NCBI RefSeq assembly: GCF_000019525.1
Contig: NC_010506.1
Span: forward strand, 434,001-498,000
Direction: 5' to 3'
Source of the DNA: Shewanella woodyi ATCC 51908
Lineage (GTDB): Bacteria; Pseudomonadota; Gammaproteobacteria; Enterobacterales; Shewanellaceae
DNA: 64,000 nucleotides
The stretch's first letter is position 1; each line of letters begins with the position of its first letter. Positions 55,494 to 64,000 of the stretch are shown in pieces. Made by a program: the position numbers and the translations under genes. Under the pieces are notes generated by a model that made no database searches, was not told the origin of the DNA, and saw only the letters and a list, made by a program, of their open reading frames with translations.

Positions 55494-57572
55494 TTACTCT
55501 TTACCTGAGATTTTTTGACCTAAAACATAATGGTTGAACCATTTCTGATCCCACTCCATCTTAGCTTTTCTGTGCTGATACTTACTTAAGCCATGTCCTT
55601 CGCCTGGATAAACGACTAGCTCTACTGGTACATTTAGGTAGTGTTTAAGGGAGCGATATAGGCCTTGAGCATGGCCTAGTGGTACGCGCTGATCGTTTTC
55701 ACCGATATGGATTAAGGTTGGCGTTTTTATCTTATCTGCGTAGGTCAGAGATGAGCCATGATTGTAAGCTTCAGGTTTCTCCCAAGGTAGACCTTGCATA
55801 AAGTTCACCACGTGACCTGGGGTATCCTCAAGCATCCACTGCAGACGTTGGTCGAAAACACCTGCACCAGAGCTGGCAGCTTTAAAGCGGTTATTGGTGC
55901 TGATTAGGGCGTTAGTGAGGTAGCCACCGTTACTCCACCCCATCACGGCCATCTTATCTGCATCGACGATCCCCTCATTAATTAAGTGGTCGACACCCGC
56001 CATAATATCTTTGACTTCAATATCATGTTCACGACCAACAAGCTGGGTTAAGAACTTATCGCCGTAACCTGTCGAACCGCGATAGTTAGGGGATAGAAGT
56101 GCCCAGCCGTTTGCGGTGAAGGTTGAGCGTCCATAGGATCTATGTTGTAGCGCATAGGGGGTCGCAGAAGTTGGGCCACCGTGGATCTGGACTATGAGTG
56201 GCAGCGGGCCATCCTCTCTCTTATAGCCTGCTGGTAGGTCTAAAATACCTTCGACAACCGCGCCATCGGGAGCTGTCCATTTGACGATAGAGATCTGCGG
56301 TAATTTCCAACTATCCACTTGAGGGTTGATGTTACTCAAGCGTTTTGCTTTGGCACGTTTGCGATTGGCATCGGCAATAAACATGTCTGAGAAGTGATCT
56401 AAACCGTTGTGACTAAATGCGACTGTTTTGCCGTTCTGGCTAAAGCTGTAACTGCCGATCACCATGTCGCCCTGGATAACGTTGCGAGTCTTGCCCTGTT
56501 CGCCATCATCAATCTCGGTACATAAGAGCTTTACGCGGCCATGATCGGCACCTCGGTAACAGATCTCATCGCTGTTGGGGCGCCATTTGATATCGCTTGA
56601 GTTTAGCGTGACGTCACCTGAGCGTTTGAGCTCCAGTGAGGGGGCATCCATTTTACGGGCGTTGGCAATAAAGAGCTTACCGGGATGGCCGTCAAAATCG
56701 ATTCTAAAGGCAAGCTCAGTATTATTTTCCTGCCATGATAAACCCAGCAACCAGCCGTATGGAGAAGGGGCATCATCTCGCCATTGGGTGTCTACAAGTG
56801 TGGAATTCGTTGCCGTTTGAGTGTCGAATATTTCGATGTTAGACCAACCCTCTAGGCGAACAAGTTCGTTATCATCTGTGGTGATACGGGCAATTTTGCT
56901 TTCATCGCTATTGACCTTAAACTCCCAAACCACCTTGTCATCATCGATCAGTATCTTCTGCTTAAAGTGTTGTAAGTCGAGCTGGTAGAGTGGATTTGTT
57001 TTACGCTCGCCATGACCATATTTAGGTGCTGAATGTGACGAGCGCATTGAAGCCCACTCATCTTTATCTTTGACGGTTTTGCTGGTTAAAAAGTAGAGGC
57101 TATTCCCGTCGTGGCTTAGCTGAAAGCGGTTAACACCCTCGACCTCTTTGGTCATAGGTTGGCTATCACCTGTGTTGACTGAGAGTCGAAATACCTGAGC
57201 TTTTCCATTGTAGGGAGCTTTCGCTTTATCCTGTTTTATCTTTCCAAGGTAATAGATGTATTGTCCATCAGGGCTCCACTGAGGGCTGGACTCGCTCTCA
57301 TTGGTAAAGGTCATACGTTTGGATTGACGTGTTTTAGTATCGATTAACCAGAGATCGCGCTGACTTTTATTAAGCTCTTTATCCCAGCGAGACTCGAGCC
57401 AAACCGCTTGTTTGCCGTTAGGACTGAGTTGAACGTTGGACATGCCACCAATATCGAAAAAGTCGTCTGTGGTGATGTCGTGTGTTCTTTGTGTTGCTGC
57501 GATTGATGCGCTTGATACAAATGTACTGGCTGTTATGACTGCCAGCATACTAAAACTGCTTAGCTTCCCCAT
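55494..57572 (-). CDS. S9 (prolyl oligopeptidase) family peptidase, exported
   Basis: 692 aa. Start set at 57572 (MGKLSSFSMLAVITASTF) because AGGAGGGGG precedes it; it has a signal peptide ending near SASIAA. WD40-like beta-propeller (SPQWSPDGQYIYYLGK; FQLSHDGNSLYFLTS) to about residue 420, then alpha/beta-hydrolase domain with nucleophile GWSNGGYLTNA, Asp in GENDQRVPLGHA and His in PGEGHGLSKY. Likely a periplasmic dipeptidyl/acylaminoacyl-type peptidase in peptide use. Confidence 0.9.
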   Translation of the reverse strand: MGKLSSFSMLAVITASTFVSSASIAATQRTHDITTDDFFDIGGMSNVQLSPNGKQAVWLESRWDKELNKSQRDLWLIDTKTRQSKRMTFTNESESSPQWSPDGQYIYYLGKIKQDKAKAPYNGKAQVFRLSVNTGDSQPMTKEVEGVNRFQLSHDGNSLYFLTSKTVKDKDEWASMRSSHSAPKYGHGERKTNPLYQLDLQHFKQKILIDDDKVVWEFKVNSDESKIARITTDDNELVRLEGWSNIEIFDTQTATNSTLVDTQWRDDAPSPYGWLLGLSWQENNTELAFRIDFDGHPGKLFIANARKMDAPSLELKRSGDVTLNSSDIKWRPNSDEICYRGADHGRVKLLCTEIDDGEQGKTRNVIQGDMVIGSYSFSQNGKTVAFSHNGLDHFSDMFIADANRKRAKAKRLSNINPQVDSWKLPQISIVKWTAPDGAVVEGILDLPAGYKREDGPLPLIVQIHGGPTSATPYALQHRSYGRSTFTANGWALLSPNYRGSTGYGDKFLTQLVGREHDIEVKDIMAGVDHLINEGIVDADKMAVMGWSNGGYLTNALISTNNRFKAASSGAGVFDQRLQWMLEDTPGHVVNFMQGLPWEKPEAYNHGSSLTYADKIKTPTLIHIGENDQRVPLGHAQGLYRSLKHYLNVPVELVVYPGEGHGLSKYQHRKAKMEWDQKWFNHYVLGQKISGKE

Positions 57573-57596
57573 GATGGTCCCCCTCCTACTATATTG

Positions 57597-57859
57597 TATA
57601 CCCAAACTACCTGTAAATGCTCGTTTCAGAGGCGTTGTGCGAGTTCACTTCTAGACACAGTGGCGTAGAAATGGCCCCTCCTTTTAAGTCAATGTAACAA
57701 CGAAGTGGGCTTGAACAAAGCCTTCGTTGATGGGTTTTAATGCACTTTATTCTGCGTCATTGATTTTGCTAAGGGAACAACCATTAACTACAAACAATGC
57801 CTTGCCTAAAGCGCATTAAATTCCCACTGAATCCTGCACTTTCAAGTAGCTTGGGTATA
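57597..57859. mobile_element. MITE with TATACCCAAG termini (263 bp)
   Basis: Inverted termini TATACCCAAACTACCTG (57597-57613) and CAAGTAGCTTGGGTATA (57843-57859) around a non-coding body. It fills most of the gap 57573-57949, upstream of the peptidase gene and after the 7TM gene. No transposase. Confidence 0.75.
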
Positions 57860-57949
57860 TGCAGACACAATAACTTAAAATTAAAAGGGCTTAAATGAGA
57901 TAAGGGGAAAAGGGTGAGTAAATTTGTTCATCTTGTAGGAAAGTGAATG

Positions 57950-58855
57950 CTAATCAGGTTTGTGGCTCTCTTTTTTGTCATCTTTCATCAGCTGATGAAG
58001 GTAGTTGAGTTCCTCTGAATTTAATAGTTGGCTACTGGCTTTGATTGGAGTTGACACCCTGTCGTTAGCGTAGGTGAGCTTGCCTCTTAAGTAAGCGGCT
58101 TTGGTTATCTGTTTAAGGCCGTAAATCGCGAGAACATAGACAGTGAGCAGAAGCTGAAGTCGAGTCATGGCCTGAGTCATTTCGGAGATCTGATCGCCAA
58201 GATAGAAGGGAAGGATCACCAGTAGTGTCCTCACTAACCAATTACACACCATGGCGAAGGTGAGTACCAATAACCAGCGAAACTTTATATCTTGTAGGCT
58301 CTCTTGATGAGCTTTATGTGATCGCCCCCTGTACCTTTTTAGCATCTGAATAATCAGTACAAAATAGATAGAGGTTTGGATAGAGAGAATACCAGGAAGC
58401 AAGGTTCCTAGTGCTCCTATATGGGTAAATGTCAGTCTACCTGATTCAGGAATGTTGCTCAGTTGAACCGTAAAATGTTGGTTAATGATTGAGGCGATAA
58501 GTACCAAAATGGCAATAATGAGTGCCGGATAAAAGTGTTTAGAGAGCTTTATATCACGCTTGATGTTATTCAAACTTCGATAGCAATACAGATAGAGCAG
58601 TGGCATCAAGAGAAAATAAACGGGAATTATAAGGGTAAAAACAAGGTGGATAGGAGCGGGTGAGTTATCTCTGTTGAGCATACCAGTAAAAAAATACAGC
58701 CCCATTAGGCTAAAGATGCTCCCCAATAGCTTGTGATTACCGTTACTTTCACGATAGATATAGCGTATATAGAGGCCTAAACCTATGCAGTGAAGACCAC
58801 CGAGCAGGGAGAGCCACCAATATCCTTGTGAGAAAAAGCTATTGAATTCATTCAT
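57950..58855 (-). CDS. Seven-helix membrane protein resembling an AraC-type sensor without HTH
   Basis: 301 aa, about seven membrane helices (WWLSLLGGLHCIGLGLYIRYIY; LLGSIFSLMGLYFF; LIIPVYFLLMPLLYLYCYRSL). The C-terminal cytosolic linker has TYANDRVSTPIKASSQLLNSEELNYLHQLM. This topology is that of the 7TM input domain found in front of AraC HTH domains, but the chain ends at KKESHKPD with no HTH. It may be a truncated regulator. A MITE lies 91 bases downstream. Confidence 0.65.
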   Translation of the reverse strand: MNEFNSFFSQGYWWLSLLGGLHCIGLGLYIRYIYRESNGNHKLLGSIFSLMGLYFFTGMLNRDNSPAPIHLVFTLIIPVYFLLMPLLYLYCYRSLNNIKRDIKLSKHFYPALIIAILVLIASIINQHFTVQLSNIPESGRLTFTHIGALGTLLPGILSIQTSIYFVLIIQMLKRYRGRSHKAHQESLQDIKFRWLLVLTFAMVCNWLVRTLLVILPFYLGDQISEMTQAMTRLQLLLTVYVLAIYGLKQITKAAYLRGKLTYANDRVSTPIKASSQLLNSEELNYLHQLMKDDKKESHKPD

Positions 58856-59013
58856 AACAATTCATTGTTATGGCAACGGCTTGTCAGAAGCAAGACTAGA
58901 GAGGAATTTTTCATCAAATATTTGGAGCCGCTATTGATAGAAAAGTTCCCAAGTGATTAGTTAAGCTGAAATATGCAGCATCACTAAGGCTAATAGTGTT
59001 AAATGCTTTAGTG

Positions 59014-59415
59014 CTACTTTGCTTTTCTTAAATGTCTATTTGATGCGTGGACTGGTGGTTTACCTGGGGCTGCTTTGCGTTCGGCGAGTAGGTGGCGTAT
59101 GGCCATAATAGGATGTGGAAGCAGCATTCTTGGGCCTGCGAAGATCATGATCTCTCTGGCTTTGGCTTTCATATGTGGCTTATAGCAATGAACGGGACAC
59201 TTATTGCACGTAGGTTTATCTTGTCCATAGGGGCAGCGATCGAGTCGGGTATGGGCATACTCTAAAAAAGCTTGGCAATCTTCGCACTGATCAACACAAG
59301 CGGCATGGTGATGTGCTTTGCAATAGATCTGCACCATAGCGCTTATGGTTTTATATTCGTAGAGTAGCTTGCCGTCTAGTAGCGCTTGTTCTGTCATCTG
59401 TGTATCTCTACTCAT
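59014..59415 (-). CDS. ygbA: YgbA family (nitrous oxide-stimulated promoter) protein
   Basis: 133 aa with the YgbA_NO pattern: LLYEYKTISAMVQIYCKAHH, a cysteine-rich core CVDQCEDCQAFLEYAHTRLDRCPYG and KPTCNKCPVHCYKPHMKAKAREIM, and FAGPRMLLPHPIMAIRHLL. The family responds to nitrosative stress in enterics. The many Cys suggest Fe-S or metal binding. A perfect FNR-type box lies 137 bases upstream. Confidence 0.87.
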   Translation of the reverse strand: MSRDTQMTEQALLDGKLLYEYKTISAMVQIYCKAHHHAACVDQCEDCQAFLEYAHTRLDRCPYGQDKPTCNKCPVHCYKPHMKAKAREIMIFAGPRMLLPHPIMAIRHLLAERKAAPGKPPVHASNRHLRKAK

Positions 59416-59551
59416 TGCTCAAGTTCTTAACACTATTTTAGACGAATGGCAGGGAGAATCTATGAAGGTGCGCACAGAATGTAGCTTTTAAACTATGAGG
59501 TGATATCTCTCGTCTTGTTAATGCCTATTCCATTAACAAATTAATACCTTA

Positions 59552-59565
59552 TTGATCCCCATCAA
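59552..59565. promoter_or_regulatory. FNR/EtrA-type binding site
   Basis: TTGATCCCCATCAA is an exact match to the FNR consensus TTGAT-N4-ATCAA. It lies in the 450-base gap between divergent ygbA and the EP-repeat gene; a TATAAT at 59580-59585 follows on the plus strand. Spacing to that -10 is shorter than the usual class II arrangement, so which gene is controlled is unclear. I see no gene in 59416-59865. Confidence 0.6.
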
Positions 59566-59865
59566 GTGTCCTAGTTAGGTATAATACTCCAGTGTTTATT
59601 TTGATTTCTGCGGTTTTCTTTATCGGTATTGTAATAAAGCTCAGTAGAACTCTCTTGTTTTATTGAAATTTTTAATCGGATATTCTCTTACTGAAACAGA
59701 ACCCGATAATGATAAAACAGAGGTTTTTGGGATGTTGAAATAAAAAATCGGATAAACACTTGATTTATAGCAAGAGAATGAATTAATAATACTGGTTACT
59801 AGTTGTACATTTATATGTAAACAAACATAATCAGATTTTTAGAGTTAGCAGAAAATTATTGGTGG

Positions 59866-60693
<828 letters not shown>

Positions 60694-60717
60694 ATCTAGT
60701 GGGTATTAGTATAAAAT

Positions 60718-60744
60718 AGGGCGAACTTAGGTTCGTCCTTTTTA
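60718..60744 (+). terminator. Terminator after the EP-repeat gene
   Basis: Stem AGGGCGAAC / GTTCGTCCT, loop TTAG, followed by five T residues. Confidence 0.85.
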
Positions 60745-60777
60745 TTGGTTACCGTTTTACGGCATGTTGGAGTCATT

Positions 60778-61077
60778 ATGCGTTTAGTGTTACTGGGTTT
60801 CTTGCTCTCTTTATTGACCGCTTGTACTCAAAATCCTGAGTGGACCCTATTTTATTACCCTGATGAGCCACAGATCCCAGCTGATGCTGAGTTAGGCGAG
60901 CATATCTCAGGCTACTATGGCACCTCAGAGCAGTGCTTGCTCAAAGGTGCTGGTATGGTGAAATTGAGTGATTCAGGTATTGGTAGTTACCAATGTGGCC
61001 ACTTGTGTGTGGCAAAAGAGCAAAATGACTTAAGTTGTCAAACTTACCTAGATTCATTAATTCCTACGTCAGACTGA
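60778..61077 (+). CDS. Small hypothetical lipoprotein
   Basis: 99 aa from MRLVLLGFLLSLLTAC (lipobox, Cys16), with GGAG upstream; an earlier GTG is rejected. Four further Cys (EQCLLKG, YQCGHLCVAKE, SCQTYL) suggest disulphides in the periplasm. Family not recognised. Confidence 0.78.
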   Translation: MRLVLLGFLLSLLTACTQNPEWTLFYYPDEPQIPADAELGEHISGYYGTSEQCLLKGAGMVKLSDSGIGSYQCGHLCVAKEQNDLSCQTYLDSLIPTSD

Positions 61078-61135
61078 AAAATTTAATTTCCATAGCTCAT
61101 TCAAATTTATATCTGTATTTTAAGAGATCTCATTA

Positions 61136-61429
61136 ATGAAGTTACAGTCCATCTCGCTTGATCCTACGTCGAAGAGCTTATCTATTGTGGCCGATATCGA
61201 TTTTGAAGCCTTTGAGCTTTTCGCTGAGCCACTGTCGAGGGCGATAGATGCCAGAGTGATAGAGCGTCAATGGGGGGCTGACAGACATCAATGGTTACTG
61301 GATTTTGAAGGAACTCAGATACAGCTTAACTATGAGTTTTACGGAGATATCTGCTGGTTGTCAGTGGAGCGAGATGATGAGTTTGAAGTGCTAGAGTTTC
61401 TCGCTAGCCTGCTGGAGAGACAAAGATGA
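61136..61429 (+). CDS. DUF3630 family protein
   Basis: 97 aa acidic protein (SLSIVADIDFEAFELFAEPLSRAI; HQWLLDFEGTQIQLNYEFYGDICWLSVE), matching DUF3630 as I recall it, found in front of srkA in Shewanella. Its stop overlaps the srkA start (ATGA), so the two are coupled. Function unknown. Confidence 0.75.
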   Translation: MKLQSISLDPTSKSLSIVADIDFEAFELFAEPLSRAIDARVIERQWGADRHQWLLDFEGTQIQLNYEFYGDICWLSVERDDEFEVLEFLASLLERQR

Positions 61430-62430
61430 ATCAAGAACAGCAAGGGGCGGGGTTTCATTACCAAGCATTAACGCCTGATCTTATTTTAGATGCCATTGAA
61501 AGCTTAGAGATCTACCCAGAAACAGGTCTATTGCCCCTAAATAGTTATGAGAACCGGGTGTATCAGTTTCGCTGTGATAATGGTGTTCGTTATGTGGTGA
61601 AGTTTTATCGTCCAGAGCGCTGGAGCAATGAGCAGATACAGGAGGAGCACGACTTTTCTCAGGCGCTATTTGATGAGGAGGTACCAGTTGCTACACCAGT
61701 CATTATCGGTGGCCGTTCATTACATGAGTATCAAGGCTTTAGATTTGCTCTCTTCCCATCTATTGGTGGTCGCTCCTTTGAGGTGGACAACTTAGAGCAG
61801 CTTGAAGCGACAGGTCGCTTTATTGGACGTATTCATCAATTTTCACGGCAGGGGAGTTTTCAGCATAGAGACTTAGTCAATCCTCAGGTGCTCGGTGATG
61901 AGTCTCTGCTTTGGTTAAAAGAGTCAGGCCATGTCCCAAGCTCTTTGGTTTTGCCCTACTTCACCATTGTTGAGCAGGTATTGGACAAGTCGAAAGAGAT
62001 CTGGAGTCAGCAAAACCCTAAGCAGATACGCCTTCATGGTGATCTGCATCCGGGAAATATCCTCTGGACACCTGACGGCCCAGGTTTTGTCGATCTCGAT
62101 GATGCGCGTACAGGGCCTGCAATTCAGGATCTGTGGATGATGATCATTGGTGATAAACCACAGAAACTGCTTCAGTTAGAGATTTTACTCGAGGCATATG
62201 AGGAGTTTTGTGAGTTTGACTCTAAAGAGCTAAAACTGATTGAACCCTTAAGAGCGATGCGAATGTTGCATTATAACGCTTGGCTCAGCCGCCGCTGGGA
62301 AGATCCGGCTTTTCCAATGAACTTCCCTTGGTATGGTGAGGAGAAGTATTGGGAGCAGCAGATCCTCTCATTTAAGGAACAGCTTGCTGTACTCGACGAG
62401 CCTGCATTGAGCTTAATTCCGGGGTATTAA
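61426..62430 (+). CDS. srkA: Stress response kinase A (YihE)
   Basis: 334 aa Ser/Thr kinase of the aminoglycoside/choline kinase fold. GLLPLNSYENRVYQFRCDNG and VVKFYRPERW (ATP-binding Lys), catalytic loop RLHGDLHPGNILW, and metal-binding FVDLDDARTGPAIQDLW are typical of SrkA, which counters MazEF-related death under stress in E. coli. It precedes dsbA as in enterics. Confidence 0.95.
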   Translation: MNQEQQGAGFHYQALTPDLILDAIESLEIYPETGLLPLNSYENRVYQFRCDNGVRYVVKFYRPERWSNEQIQEEHDFSQALFDEEVPVATPVIIGGRSLHEYQGFRFALFPSIGGRSFEVDNLEQLEATGRFIGRIHQFSRQGSFQHRDLVNPQVLGDESLLWLKESGHVPSSLVLPYFTIVEQVLDKSKEIWSQQNPKQIRLHGDLHPGNILWTPDGPGFVDLDDARTGPAIQDLWMMIIGDKPQKLLQLEILLEAYEEFCEFDSKELKLIEPLRAMRMLHYNAWLSRRWEDPAFPMNFPWYGEEKYWEQQILSFKEQLAVLDEPALSLIPGY

Positions 62431-62578
62431 CCGAGATCTAATATTGAGTGAGATAGATATAACTCTCATTTTGTAACAGAAAAATGAACTAATGCGCTTG
62501 AGGTAGACTCGAAAGAACATTATCTTATTCGCAAATTATTAAAAACCATTTAGCGTTTTGCGCAAAAAAGGAATCATC

Positions 62579-63190
62579 ATGAAAAAAGCATTACTGATTG
62601 CTCTGGCCCTGTTAACGGCTCCAATGGCAGCATTGGCTGTCGATTACAAAGAGGGTGTGCATTACACTGTGATCAACCAAGGCCCAGCAACGGCTAAGCC
62701 AGAAATTACTGAATTTTTCTCATTTTATTGTGGTCACTGCTATAACTTCTCTAAAGTACAGGTACCACAAATAAAGGCTAACTTGCCTGAAGGTGTTGTT
62801 TTTAAGCAGAACCATGTTGAGTTTATCGGCAGAGAGATGGGTACTGAGATGTCACGTGCATTCGCTGTGGCTCATCAGCTGAAGGTTGAAGATAAGATTG
62901 AGAAAGCTATTTTTGCCGCTATTCATGATAAGAAGCAGCACTTCACCAACCGTGATGATGTACGTAAGCTGTTTATTGCTAATGGTGTAGACGGTAAAGC
63001 TTTCGATGCCGCAGCTGATTCATTTATGGTGAGCGCTCAGATGTCACAGATGAAACGCGCTACCGAAAACGCTCAGATCTCAGGTGTTCCTTCTTTAGTG
63101 GTTAATGGTAAATACCGTGTTGAAACCGGTGCTATCAAATCCTATGACGAGCTGCTGGATATCGCTTACTACCTAACTTCAATGAAGTAA
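62579..63190 (+). CDS. dsbA: Periplasmic thiol:disulfide oxidoreductase DsbA
   Basis: 203 aa. Start at ATG 62579 after AAAAGGA, giving signal peptide MKKALLIALALLTAPMAALA. The thioredoxin-type active site is FYCGHCYNF (Cys51-Cys54), CGHC where E. coli has CPHC; the cis-Pro loop SGVPSLVVNG is present. Introduces disulphides into exported proteins; reoxidised by DsbB. Downstream of srkA, the conserved order. Confidence 0.95.
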   Translation: MKKALLIALALLTAPMAALAVDYKEGVHYTVINQGPATAKPEITEFFSFYCGHCYNFSKVQVPQIKANLPEGVVFKQNHVEFIGREMGTEMSRAFAVAHQLKVEDKIEKAIFAAIHDKKQHFTNRDDVRKLFIANGVDGKAFDAAADSFMVSAQMSQMKRATENAQISGVPSLVVNGKYRVETGAIKSYDELLDIAYYLTSMK

Positions 63191-63207
63191 GTTTTAGCGT
63201 TAAACAT

Positions 63208-63232
63208 AAAGGAGCCTAATGGCTCCTTTTTT
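63208..63232 (+). terminator. Terminator after dsbA
   Basis: Stem AAAGGAGCC / GGCTCCTTT, loop TAAT, followed by T residues. Confidence 0.9.
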
Positions 63233-63239
63233 GTACATG

Positions 63240-63560
63240 GATGTACTTATCCCTGATCGCAAGGATAGCGATTGAAGGGATTTGTGTCTGGCCAAAAATG
63301 TTCCCTACATTTTATGGCATTTCCTCCATCCTTGGAGGTCAGAACACTTATTCCAAAGCCCAGGGATGGAACGCTTTGGTGTTTGTACATGGCAGGAGAT
63401 GTTCCTACATCTCTGTGCATTCCTATCACTGACCCATAGGGATATGGGAAATGTCTTTAAAGCGAATGGAGCGCTTAAGACCGTGATAGTCAGAGCACTT
63501 ATCCCTGATTGCAGTACACCAGAAATGGTTCCTTCGACTTCCACTGCGTCATAGAGATGA
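63240..63560. repeat. Degenerate intergenic repeat region
   Basis: Non-coding. ACTTATCCCTGATCGCA near 63245 recurs as ACTTATCCCTGATTGCA near 63499, each followed by a form of CCA(A/G)AAATG(G)TTCC (63292, 63521). Several shorter direct and inverted repeats (CATGGCAGGAGATG, CATCCTTGGAGG) lie between. Three overlapping small frames on both strands are not supported as genes. Confidence 0.5.
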
Positions 63561-63637
63561 ACGAATAAAGGCTGGACTAAGGGATTAACATGAGGGGGTA
63601 TGGAATTTGGAGAAAGGCTTTATTGAAAATAAAAAGC

Positions 63638-63735
63638 AAAAAAAACCGTATTTCCTGGTCGCAAGAAATACGGCTATTGAGCCATGAGGCTCAGTTTTAC
63701 CCTGAGTAACAAGACTAACTTAACAGGCTGTCAAT
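63638..63735 (-). ncRNA. Candidate small RNA on the minus strand
   Basis: Reading the minus strand, three hairpins follow one another: CTCAG/CTGAG (63690-63706), GAGCC-TCAT-GGCTC (63679-63692) and CCGTATTTC / GAAATACGG (63646-63673). The last is followed by eight T residues, a textbook terminator. No minus-strand gene lies upstream for it to terminate. TTGACA boxes occur at 63729-63734 and 63747-63752 on that strand, but no good -10 was found. The 5' end is a guess. Confidence 0.35.
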
Positions 63736-63934
63736 TTGTTGGCAAGTGTCAATGTTATTTGTTTGACTAGCTATAAGTCTGATAGACAAAAACTTTTTTA
63801 ACTTTTATACGATTGGTTTCAAATATTTACAATTATAAACATTTTTTAATGCAACTCTCATGGTAAAACACCTGTCAAATACTGAAGTATTATCCATAAT
63901 TAATTAAGAATAAAAGCGGTAATAGGAGGCCTAA

Positions 63935-64000
63935 GTGAGAGTTTTTCCTGTCTATGCACCAAAGCTTATCGTTAAGCATGCACGTATATTTTTGTCTGGG
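63935..64000 (+). CDS. Hypothetical protein, 3' end outside window
   Basis: Starts with GTG at 63935, five bases after a strong AGGAGG. Only 22 codons are visible (VRVFPVYAPKLIVKHARI...). Family not identifiable from this fragment. Confidence 0.65.
   Translation, partial: MRVFPVYAPKLIVKHARIFLSG

Noticed and set aside
63241..63554. Four overlapping small frames on both strands
   Set aside because: They sit in a degenerate repeat region, contradict each other and have no ribosome sites.

Overview
The window reads as a chromosomal segment of a marine gammaproteobacterium, very probably Shewanella. The evidence is gene order and protein sequence: pilQ-aroK-aroB-damX-dam / rpe-gph-trpS, then dolP-diaA-yraN-lpoA back to back with rsmI and rnpB, and srkA-dsbA near the right end. 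Base composition is moderate and coding density is high. No tRNA, 5S/16S/23S rRNA or CRISPR array was seen.

Layout. (1) 1-14070 is core genome: secretin, shikimate/DNA adenine methylation operon, pentose phosphate/tRNA charging operon, envelope genes, RNase P RNA. (2) 14070-22510, between rnpB and lepB, is an accessory island. It holds three proteins of an unrecognised Trp-rich family sharing an N-terminal module, two of them led by tiny ORFs (MLLIN...) inside a duplicated 190-bp upstream block. It also holds a decayed REP-associated (Y1) transposase, direct and tandem repeats, and two paralogous lipoproteins. (3) 22518-31862: a LepB-type peptidase, then an AraC/PAS regulator divergent from a seven-gene operon that looks like a periplasmic 3-keto-glycoside pathway (GMC dehydrogenase with Tat-exported partner, 3-keto-disaccharide-hydrolase-like protein, secreted and cytosolic TIM-barrel enzymes, Gfo/Idh reductase, MFS importer). 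(4) 31907-34785: NDH-2-like oxidoreductase, a frameshifted CIA30 gene, a HAD hydrolase. (5) 34772-39958: a formaldehyde-detoxification regulon. A LysR regulator is divergent from gfa, a DksA-type zinc-finger protein, frmA-frmB and an SMR transporter. All four promoters carry the same palindrome, -35 and -10 at identical spacings. (6) 39968-50232: FolM-like reductase, BamA/TamA-like barrel, ThrE-type exporter, MAPEG protein, YgiQ radical SAM, and a fused NTF2/isochorismatase enzyme with its divergent LysR gene. (7) 50233-54467: repeats followed by a small integrase-less array of integron-type cassettes. An IS1111-type element sits inside one attC site, and a remnant of the 14-19 kb island lies beside the array. 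(8) 54468-64000: envelope proteins, an S9 peptidase, a MITE, a YgbA-like protein, srkA, dsbA and a possible small RNA.

The two signals I rate highest are the modular Trp-rich family with its leader peptides (14-19 kb, remnant at 54.3 kb) and the strictly spaced LysR-type operator/promoter repeated four times around the formaldehyde genes. All functional statements come from reading motifs by eye. No similarity search or structure prediction was run.
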